38,141 nt of DNA. It comes from Candidatus Rokuibacteriota bacterium (lineage in GTDB: Bacteria; Methylomirabilota; Methylomirabilia; Rokubacteriales; CSP1-6). This document shows, in pieces, positions 15,584 through 22,559 of the stretch. Each line of letters opens with the position of its first letter. Position 1 is the stretch's first letter. Position numbers and translations under genes: made by a program. The stretch spans positions 1 to 38,141 of the forward strand of contig JACQWA010000295.1 in NCBI GenBank assembly GCA_016209425.1, written 5' to 3'. The notes beneath the pieces are model-generated. The model was not told the origin of the DNA. It saw only the letters and a program-made list of their open reading frames with translations, and did no database searches.

Positions 15584-16312
15584 GCCTCGACCCTCTGTGT
15601 CGCCGAAGCCCACCGCCCTGCCGTCGGAGCGGAGCCCTCTCCCGGTAGTCCTCGGCCCTATATCGAACCGCACGCTCTCGGGCGCGGCAATGCACTTCTC
15701 GACCATTTGCGCAATGTCCCGCTGGCTGCACCAGACGGAGAAATGGCGCGGCGTGGCGGGGCGGTCCTCGCGGTTGACCGCGCCGATCCGCAGGCAGATC
15801 ACGGAGATCCCGTGCGTGTCCGAGTAATGGCGCGCCAGTGCCTCTCCCCAGACCTTGCTGCAGCCGTAGAGCCCGACAGGACGCGGCGGCGCTTCGTGGG
15901 TCAGCCTGGGCCAAGCGCCCATTTCTTTGTACTGTCCTGCCGCCAGCGCGCTGTAGGGGAACTGGCGTTCGTAGTTGCCGACCACCGCGCCGCTGCTCGC
16001 GTAGATGATCCGCTTCACGCCTGCCCGCCGCGACGCCTCAAAGACGTTGTGAGTGCCGACGATGTTGTGGGTGAGGACCTCCTCCCACGTCGCGTGCCGA
16101 TGAGCTATCGCCGCAAGATGGACGACCACGTCGATGCCCGCGAATGCCGCCTGAATCCCCTCCAGATCGGCGATATCCGCCTGATGACAGGCGACGCCCT
16201 CCACCGGGCGACGGTTGAGCGCGCGGAGGTCATACTGGCCCTCCAATCGCTTCCGCACCGCGCCCCCGATGAGTCCGCTCATCCCCGTCACCAGGACCGT
16301 TCGCTGCGCCAT
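15584..16312 (-). pseudogene. NAD-dependent epimerase/dehydrogenase, 3' end degraded
   Basis: An extended SDR with an intact N-terminus: TGMSGLIGG (residues 9-17) is the NAD-binding glycine motif, DVVVHLAAIAHRHATW follows, and S106/S107, Y149 and K153 (YGCSK) form the catalytic set. The family (uronate dehydrogenase-like or nucleotide-sugar epimerase) normally ends 25-45 residues after a RFDI motif. Here homology stops at RFDI (residue 218, about base 15658), and the frame then runs without a stop to 14603, inside dctM. The last 75 bases before dctM contain pieces of plausible C-terminus in two frames, suggesting small indels. It is either a pseudogene or an assembly error. The 3' boundary given is approximate. 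Confidence 0.65.
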
Positions 16313-16435
16313 TCATGAGTCCTTCCCGACCGTCGCTCGGCTCAGCCGACGACCCCGAGGTCGCGCAGGCGCCGGAGGGCGAGGACACCTCGGCGTACGC
16401 TCATTCCCGGTGCCGCGAGCCTAGCCGGCCGAAGC

Positions 16436-16966
16436 TCATCGCCCCGAAACGACTTCAATGAACGAGTCGACGTGCGGTTTGCCGGTCTTGAGCACGCTCA
16501 CCCCCAGAACGTAGTGCTGCGTGAAATCCTGATGGCCGAACGTGACGACGATCGGGACGAGCTGAAAGGCCAATTTTGTCCGCGGCCTGAAGGTGATTTT
16601 GAGCACCGTCTTGAAGCCGGGTCCCAGCAGCGCCCGGTTGCCCAGGAGGGGAAAGCCCACCCACTTTTCCCGAGGGCCGGCTCCCAGGGTCCGGTGAAGC
16701 TCGCGTGAGAGCTTCGCATCGGGGCGGAGCTCCATCCCGGCAACCTCGAGGCTCTTGATCGTCTGGCTTTTCTCGATCCTCAAGCCCAGCTTGCCGCCGT
16801 AGTTCGCCGTGTCCTCCAAGAGCCGCTTGGCGATCCTGGAATCCAGGCGCCCCGGGCCGAACGTGAACTCCACGACGCTCCTCCTGGTCAGAAGGCCTCT
16901 GGTGTGGGACAGAGATGTCGTCGTCACCCTGAACCCCTGGCGACCAACCCGCAACCACAGTGGCAT
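16436..16966 (-). CDS. Uncharacterised 176-residue protein
   Basis: The product is soluble and basic with no signal peptide, and I recognise no family. It starts MPLWLRVGRQGFRVTTT and has predicted beta-rich stretches such as SVVEFTFGPGRLDSRIAKRL, KVLKI-type strands (FKTVLKITFRPRTKLAFQL) and a final IVVTFGHQDFTQHYVLGVSV. Such strand-rich content is compatible with a small binding domain. The ATG at 16966 is preceded by AAGGAG with a 7-nt spacer, so I prefer it over an upstream TTG at 17038. It lies 142 nt downstream of the cyclase/ATPase gene on the same strand. Function unknown. Confidence 0.68.
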   Translation of the reverse strand: MPLWLRVGRQGFRVTTTSLSHTRGLLTRRSVVEFTFGPGRLDSRIAKRLLEDTANYGGKLGLRIEKSQTIKSLEVAGMELRPDAKLSRELHRTLGAGPREKWVGFPLLGNRALLGPGFKTVLKITFRPRTKLAFQLVPIVVTFGHQDFTQHYVLGVSVLKTGKPHVDSFIEVVSGR

Positions 16967-17108
16967 CGTCGGACTCCTTCGTGATCTGGCGTTTAGTTCG
17001 TATGCCGGCAGCGGGGACGCCGGCTGCCGCCGGAACAATGACGAGAGCGTCCGCCCGATCAGGCGGGCTCGGGAGGCGGTCGGGCCTGCCCGCGACCCGT
17101 CCGGCGCA

Positions 17109-20100
17109 TCAGCGCGACACCTTGTCCAGCTCGGCCTGAGCGCGGCCCAGCCAGAAGGCCATGCCCATGGAGGCGAACATGCCGATGGCGGTCGAGAATT
17201 CCGCCCGCGCCTCGGCTGGGCGTCCTGAAGCCGCGAGGAGGCGGCCCAGGCTCAGGTGGCAGCGCGCCAGCGCCGGACGCATGCCGAGCTCCTTGGCCAG
17301 CGCTTTGGCCTGCTCCACGTGTGCGAACGCGGTCGGTGTGTCGGGCGGATCTGCCGCGGCGGCAATGTCGGCCAAAAGGTAGAGCGTGAGCGCCTGGTAG
17401 CCTCGCTCCCCCGGGGACACGGCCAGCTCCAGTGCCCGCTGAGCGGCACGCCTCGCTTCCGGAATCCGTTTAGCCAGAAGCAACCCCTCAGCCCATCGAA
17501 AGTGGAACAGAGCGAGATTGGTCGTGACGCCCATCTGCTCCCGCGCCTTGGCAGCCTGCTCCAGGTACGCCAATCCATCCGCGTGGTGCCCGAGCCAGGC
17601 GAGGGTCAAGCCCCGAAGGGAATAGGCGGTTGGGATCCACGCGAGGACCGCCTTGGTTTGGGAGACATGGCCCGCGCGCTCGCACCACGGCAGCGCCAGC
17701 GAGAAATCGCCCTTGACGATCAGCGGGATCGCGCGAAACCCGTAGGCCATGGCCTGCGGCTGTGGGTGCCCGGAGGCATCGGCCAGCTGGACCGCCCGAT
17801 CGGCGTAGGCCAAGGATCGGTCAAAGTCCCCGATCGCCGCCAGGCAGAAGGCAAGCCAACCGCAGGCGTCCACGTAAGACACCAGCAGGCTCAGGCGGCT
17901 CCGGGCAAGGTCCGCGTCGGGCCCGTCCACGACTCGCGTCAGCAGCTCCACGGCGGAGGGGTAGTCGCCGAGCGAGAGGCGGCTCAGCCCGAGGAGGTGG
18001 GTCGCTCGGATGCGCAGGGTCGGATTGCCCAGGGTGGTCGCAATGTCAAGGGCCTGCCGGCCGTAGTCGAGGCTTTGGCCATATCGCGCCGAGAGCCAGA
18101 AGAAATAGCCCAGCTGCTGGAGCACGCGGCCCAGGCGCGGCGAGTCATTGAGCTGGCGCGCCAGCCGCTCGGCCTCCTCACCCACCTCCATCAGCCGCCG
18201 GACCCGGCCGAGAACCAGGAGCGGCGCGTGGAGGTCCAGGCGGATGTCAATCGCCCGGAGGGTGTTCTCCGAGGTGACCGGCAGGTACGTCATGAGGCTC
18301 AGCCCCTGCTCGTAGCGCTCGACGGTCTCCAGCAGGGCACCCCGCGCATAGGCCTTCGCACCGGCCTTGCGGAGGTAGTCCACGGCCTTTTCCCACACCT
18401 CGCCGCGCACCGCATGGTGGGCGAGGATCTCCGCGTGTTCCGCGAGACGCTCCGGGTAGAGACGCTCCATCGCCTCGACGATCCGTGCGTGAAGCGCGCG
18501 ACGGCGGTCCTGGAGGAGGCTCCCGTAGACCGCCTCCAGCGTGAGCGCATGCTTGAAGGTGTATTCCGGCTGCGGGAAGAGGCTGACCTCGTAGAGGAAC
18601 TCGGCCCCCCGGAGCCGGGCCAGACTTCGCCGCAGCTCCTCGTGCGGCAGCACCCCGATCGCCTCAAGCAAGGCGAAGGGGATGTCCCGACCGATGACCG
18701 CGGCCGTCTCCAGCAGTGCCTTCTCCTCGGGGGGCAGTCGATCAACGCGGGTGGCCAGGACGGCTTGGACGGTCGCCGGCACGTGGATGTTCGACGGCGG
18801 CTTCGCCAAACGATAGGCACCCCGCTCACCCACCAGAACCTGTGCCTCAACCAAGTCCCGGATGGTCTCCTCGAGGAAGAATGGGTTGCCTTCCGTCCGG
18901 TCGATCAGCAGCCGGGTGAGCGCGGCCACGCCATCCCGGTCGCCGACGAGGCTTCGCAGAAGCTCCTCCGCGCTGTCCGGGGGGAGCGGATCCACGCGGA
19001 GCTGCCTGTAGTAGGTTTTGTTGGCCCAGCCATGCTGGTATTCAGGCCGATAGCTCACGAGGAGCAGGACGCGGGCAGTCGGGAGGCCTTCCACGAGGGC
19101 GTCCAGAACCGCCTGTGTTTCCGAATCGATCCACTGGAGGTCCTCGACAGCCAGGCACACCGGCTGGACTTGCGCCTCGCGGAACAGGAGACGCTTGACA
19201 GCCTCGACGCTCCGCTGGCGGCGTTGCGACGGCTCGAGGGCCAGCCACTGCTCGTCATCCACAGCCACGTCGAGGAGCGTCAGCAGGGGAGACAGCGCCG
19301 AGGTCAAGGACTGGTCGAGGTCCAGGATCCTGGCCATGACCTTTTCTCGGATCCGGCGTCCGTTGTCGCCGCCCTCGATTTCGAGATATGTCCTCAGGAG
19401 GCCGACGATCGGGAGGTAAGGGGTGCTCCGACCGTAGGAGAGGGCGCTGGTCTCCAGGACCCGCCAACCGGCGGGGAGTTCCAGACGCGTGAACTCCCAG
19501 ATGAGGCGAGATTTTCCCACGCCCGGCTCGCCGACAATGGCGACCACCTGGCCGTGGCCGGCATTCGCGCGGTCGAGAGCCCGGCGGAGCTCGGCGAGCT
19601 CCAACCCCCGACCAACGAACGGCGTCAGCCCGCGCGCGGCGGAAGCCTGGAGGCGCGAACGCACGGGGCCGATGCCGGTGAGCTCGTAGATCGGGACCGG
19701 CTCCACCAACCCCTTCACCGGCACGGGGCCCAGCGGCTTCAACGTCACGTAGCCCTCGACCAGGCGGCGGGTGTAATCGGTCAGGAAGGTTCGTCCCGGC
19801 GTCGCGAGCTGCTCGACGCGCGCCGCCAGGTGCGTGGTCTGCCCGACCGCGGTGTAATCCATGCGCAGGTCGCTGCCGATAGACCGGACCACCACCTCAC
19901 CGGAGTTGAGCCCGATGCGGATCTGGACGGTGAGACCGTGGCTCTGGCGCAGCTCCTCCGCGAGTCGCGCGAGGGCGTCCTGCATGCGAAGGGCGGCGTA
20001 ACAGGCGCGGACCGCGTGATCCTCATGCGCCAGTGGCGCGCCGAAGAGGGCCATGATCCCGTCGCCCATGACCTGGTTGACCGTCCCCTCGTAATGGTGG

Positions 20101-20471
20101 ACGGCCTCCATCATGCGCTCCAGCGCCGGGTCGAGAAGCTTCCGGGCCTCCTCAGGGTCGCGGTCCACCAGCAGTTCGAGCGAGCCGCGGAGGTCGGCGA
20201 AGAGGACCGTCACGTGCTTGCGCTCGCCCTCCAGCGCGCGCTTGCCGTGGAGGATCTTCTCGGCGAGATATCCTGGCGTGTAGTCCTGAGGCGGCGCGAC
20301 ACGGCCCGCGGTCGGCGCCCCGGCCAGGAGCGCGCCGCATTGGTGGCAGAACTTGTTGGTGGGGGAGTTGAGGCTGCGGCAGGTCGGGCAGGCGAGGTCA
20401 AGCGGGGTCCCACACTCCCCGCAGAACTTCACACCGGCAGGCGAATTGCGGCCACACCGGGGACACTGCAT
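17109..20471 (-). CDS. Zinc-ribbon/class III cyclase/AAA-type ATPase/TPR signalling protein
   Basis: 1120 residues. Two zinc ribbons open the protein (C3, C6, C17, C20; C28, C31, C42, C45). A class III nucleotide cyclase domain follows at about 85-265, with metal aspartates D93 (FADLRGS) and D137 (MGDGIMALFG). A STAND-like ATPase has P-loop GEPGVGKS at 314-321 and an EDLQWIDSE Walker B segment. The C-terminal half is TPR-like helical repeats. Usual purine-specificity and transition-state residues are changed: Q133 for Lys, T207 for Asp, H214 for Asn, while R218 is kept. Cyclic AMP synthesis is therefore uncertain. Such fusions act as cytoplasmic signal integrators. ATG is preceded by GAGAGGAG. 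A remnant of another gene lies just upstream. Confidence 0.92.
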   Translation of the reverse strand: MQCPRCGRNSPAGVKFCGECGTPLDLACPTCRSLNSPTNKFCHQCGALLAGAPTAGRVAPPQDYTPGYLAEKILHGKRALEGERKHVTVLFADLRGSLELLVDRDPEEARKLLDPALERMMEAVHHYEGTVNQVMGDGIMALFGAPLAHEDHAVRACYAALRMQDALARLAEELRQSHGLTVQIRIGLNSGEVVVRSIGSDLRMDYTAVGQTTHLAARVEQLATPGRTFLTDYTRRLVEGYVTLKPLGPVPVKGLVEPVPIYELTGIGPVRSRLQASAARGLTPFVGRGLELAELRRALDRANAGHGQVVAIVGEPGVGKSRLIWEFTRLELPAGWRVLETSALSYGRSTPYLPIVGLLRTYLEIEGGDNGRRIREKVMARILDLDQSLTSALSPLLTLLDVAVDDEQWLALEPSQRRQRSVEAVKRLLFREAQVQPVCLAVEDLQWIDSETQAVLDALVEGLPTARVLLLVSYRPEYQHGWANKTYYRQLRVDPLPPDSAEELLRSLVGDRDGVAALTRLLIDRTEGNPFFLEETIRDLVEAQVLVGERGAYRLAKPPSNIHVPATVQAVLATRVDRLPPEEKALLETAAVIGRDIPFALLEAIGVLPHEELRRSLARLRGAEFLYEVSLFPQPEYTFKHALTLEAVYGSLLQDRRRALHARIVEAMERLYPERLAEHAEILAHHAVRGEVWEKAVDYLRKAGAKAYARGALLETVERYEQGLSLMTYLPVTSENTLRAIDIRLDLHAPLLVLGRVRRLMEVGEEAERLARQLNDSPRLGRVLQQLGYFFWLSARYGQSLDYGRQALDIATTLGNPTLRIRATHLLGLSRLSLGDYPSAVELLTRVVDGPDADLARSRLSLLVSYVDACGWLAFCLAAIGDFDRSLAYADRAVQLADASGHPQPQAMAYGFRAIPLIVKGDFSLALPWCERAGHVSQTKAVLAWIPTAYSLRGLTLAWLGHHADGLAYLEQAAKAREQMGVTTNLALFHFRWAEGLLLAKRIPEARRAAQRALELAVSPGERGYQALTLYLLADIAAAADPPDTPTAFAHVEQAKALAKELGMRPALARCHLSLGRLLAASGRPAEARAEFSTAIGMFASMGMAFWLGRAQAELDKVSR

Positions 20472-20528
20472 CCCGCTGGCTCCTCTCAGCTGCCTGATAC
20501 CGGGTCGCGCACTCCCGCCGCGAAAATG

Positions 20529-20609
20529 CTAATCCCGCGAACAGCGGCAGTCAAGCTCAGGCGAGCCGTGGGAGCCGGTCACGATCGCCGTCTTCCCCTC
20601 AAGTGTCAC
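20529..20609 (-). pseudogene. 5' remnant of a short-chain dehydrogenase gene
   Basis: Immediately downstream of the hydrolase, a GTG overlapping the hydrolase stop (GTGA, 20606-20609) opens a frame reading V/M-TLEGKTAIVTGSHG. That is the first strand and the start of the glycine-rich NAD(P) motif of a classical SDR. It then loses similarity and stops with TAG after 26 codons. About 230 residues of a normal SDR are missing. This looks like the 5' stump of a deleted gene that was once translationally coupled to the hydrolase. Confidence 0.7.
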
Positions 20610-21412
20610 TTCACCCTTCGCAGAAACGCGAGAACGGCCCGGTTGAAGGCCTCCGCCTCCTCGATGAAGAAGCCGTGACCGCCAGGCAGGATTTTCAGCT
20701 GCGCCTTCGGGATAAGCCGGGCCAGGGCCCGCGAGAATGCGGGCGGGGTGAGGATGTCGTCGCGCCCCACGAGGATCCGCGCTGGCGCTTTGACCTTTTT
20801 CAGATCCCTGACCCTGGTGCCATTCCAGGCCAGGAGCCCTCGTGCCTGCCGCTCCATTCCCTCCGGCGTGGTGGGGAATGGGTAGGCGAGGACCCGCATC
20901 AGCGATTCGCTCAAGGCGCCGGGGCGCTCGAAGAAGGCGGGGGAGTACACCAGCGGGAAGAGCACGTCGCGGAAGCGCTCCTCCAGCGTCAGCTTTCGCG
21001 TGAGGGTCACCCACGACTCCACCGTGCGGATAAACCGCCCGTCCCCCTTCGCCCATGTGCAGGCCAGAACCAAGCTCCGGACCATGCGGGGATGACGGAG
21101 GGCCAGCTCCTGGGCGATGGTCCCCCCCATCGAGGCGCCCACCACGTGCGCGCGCCTGACCCCCACGTGTTCCAGCAGCCGCGCGGCATCGTCGGCCATC
21201 AGGGCCGTCGGGTACGTCTTCGATTCGGGCAGATCGCTCTCCCCCACCCCGCGGTTGTCGAAGGTGATGACCTGGTAGTGGGGGGAGAGATCACGCACCT
21301 GATAGAGCCAATTGACCCCGGGCGCTGAGAGACCGTTGATCAGCAGCACCGGAGCACCGGCGCCGTAGACCTCGTAGTGGATTCTGATCCCGTTGATCCG
21401 AGCGAACGGCAT
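20606..21412 (-). CDS. Alpha/beta-fold hydrolase
   Basis: 268 residues, a complete single-domain alpha/beta hydrolase. The oxyanion segment LLINGLSAPG is followed by FDNRGVGESD. The nucleophile elbow is GASMGG (S94). The acid is D218 or D219 in VGRDDILTP, and the histidine is H246 in GGHGFFIE, giving a full catalytic triad. The sequence is of the 3-oxoadipate enol-lactonase/carboxylesterase-like type; substrate cannot be assigned. A family 1 repeat lies a few bases upstream of the ATG. The gene closes the acyl-CoA catabolic run on the minus strand, and a broken SDR start overlaps its stop codon. Confidence 0.9.
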   Translation of the reverse strand: MPFARINGIRIHYEVYGAGAPVLLINGLSAPGVNWLYQVRDLSPHYQVITFDNRGVGESDLPESKTYPTALMADDAARLLEHVGVRRAHVVGASMGGTIAQELALRHPRMVRSLVLACTWAKGDGRFIRTVESWVTLTRKLTLEERFRDVLFPLVYSPAFFERPGALSESLMRVLAYPFPTTPEGMERQARGLLAWNGTRVRDLKKVKAPARILVGRDDILTPPAFSRALARLIPKAQLKILPGGHGFFIEEAEAFNRAVLAFLRRVK

Positions 21413-21417
21413 GCAGC

Positions 21418-21496
21418 AAACTCGGAGGGGGGCTACGCCCCCCTTCCGATTCCTCCCCCCGGGGTTGCGACGGCTAAGCCGTCGCGCGAACGTGCC
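21418..21496 (+). repeat. Dispersed two-hairpin repeat, family 1, copy A
   Basis: It reads AAACTCGGAGGGGGGC..., with first hairpin arms CGGAGGGGGGC/GCCCCCCTTCCG. The spacer CCTCCCCCCGGGGTT follows, then the second hairpin GCGACGGC-TAA-GCCGTCGC, then GCGAACGTGCC. It fills much of the gap between the alcohol dehydrogenase and hydrolase genes, in the opposite orientation to copy C. Confidence 0.8.
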
Positions 21497-21544
21497 CGAT
21501 CGAGGCAGCGAGCGGACAGGTATCTGTTGAAAAGCATCACGCGT

Positions 21545-22549
21545 CTACGGGATGACGGCGACTTTGATGGAGGCGGGGGCGCGCTGGGCGGCGAATGCCT
21601 CCTGGATCCTATCCAAGCCGAAGCGATGCGTCACCAGGGCCTCCGCGTTGACCGCCCCGTCCCTGAGAAGGCGCATGGCCTCGGGGAACTCATCCTGATA
21701 GATCATCGAGCCCACGATCGTGAGCTCCCGCCGCACGACCCAGAAGAAGTGAACGCGGGAGGGCTCGTGGGGAAGCCCGGTCAGGACGATGCGGCCGCCG
21801 GGACGGGCCAGGTCCACCGCTTCCTCCACCGCCTCAGGGGTGCCGGCGGTCTCGACCACCACATCAACACCCTCGCGTCCCGAAAAGCGGCGCGCAGCCT
21901 CAGCCCCGGGCCCGGCCGCAAGGCTCTGCACGGCCTCCGCCCCGAGAGCCCGGGCAAGGGAAAGGCGCCGATCGCTCCGGCTCACCACCAGCACGCGTGC
22001 CCCTCGCGATCGAAGGACCTGAGTGGCCAGAAGCCCCAGCGTCCCGGCCCCCACCACCGCGGCGGTCTCGCCGGTCCGGACGGCGCTCCGGCTGACCGCG
22101 CGGACGACCACCGCCAGGGGTTCGCTAAGCAGGAGCTGCTCGGGGGAGAGGCCGGGAGGGGCGGGCCAGCAGCAGCGCGCCGGGATGAGCGCCAGCTCGG
22201 CGAACCCTCCGTCCACATCGATGCCCACCGCGGTCCGGGACAGGCAGAGGTTCCGGTTTCCCTCACGACAGAGCGCGCAGCTCCCGCAGGAATAGTTGGG
22301 CTCCACGGCCACGGTGTCTCCCGGTTTGACGTTGGCGACGCCGGCACCCACGGCCGCCACCTCCCCGATGAATTCATGCCCCATGATCAGCGGGTACCGG
22401 ACCGGCCGGTCCCCGGACCAGATGCGAAAGTCGGTCCCGCAGAGTCCCGCCGCTCTGACGCGGACCAGCACCTCGCCGGCTCCCGGCGACGGATCGGCTG
22501 CGCCTTCGATGCGGAGGTCTTTCGCGGCGTGGAGGACGGCGGCCTTCAT
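21545..22549 (-). CDS. Zinc-binding alcohol dehydrogenase family protein (MDR)
   Basis: 334 residues, a medium-chain NAD(P)-dependent dehydrogenase. Catalytic zinc ligands are C37 (GLCGTD) with H58-E59 (GHEF). The structural zinc lobe has C88, C91, C94 and C102 (CGSCALC...C). A Rossmann motif, VVGAGTLGLLA, follows. It probably oxidises an alcohol or sugar-alcohol intermediate, as threonine/sorbitol dehydrogenase-like enzymes do, but the substrate is unknown. It starts 10 nt after the stop of the double CoA-transferase gene and so belongs to the same operon. No strong ribosome-binding site is seen, suggesting coupled translation. Confidence 0.92.
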   Translation of the reverse strand: MKAAVLHAAKDLRIEGAADPSPGAGEVLVRVRAAGLCGTDFRIWSGDRPVRYPLIMGHEFIGEVAAVGAGVANVKPGDTVAVEPNYSCGSCALCREGNRNLCLSRTAVGIDVDGGFAELALIPARCCWPAPPGLSPEQLLLSEPLAVVVRAVSRSAVRTGETAAVVGAGTLGLLATQVLRSRGARVLVVSRSDRRLSLARALGAEAVQSLAAGPGAEAARRFSGREGVDVVVETAGTPEAVEEAVDLARPGGRIVLTGLPHEPSRVHFFWVVRRELTIVGSMIYQDEFPEAMRLLRDGAVNAEALVTHRFGLDRIQEAFAAQRAPASIKVAVIP

Positions 22550-22559
22550 CGGAGCAACT

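Noticed and set aside
16317-16435. A 20-codon minus-strand frame starting MSVRRGVLALRRL
   Set aside because: It is too short, has no ribosome-binding site, and lies in a gap of about 120 bases between genes. Nothing else is evident there.
17256-20678. A 1140-codon plus-strand frame opposite the cyclase/ATPase gene
   Set aside because: The minus strand has zinc ribbon, cyclase, P-loop and TPR features in order. The plus-strand product is Arg/Gln/Gly-rich and featureless.
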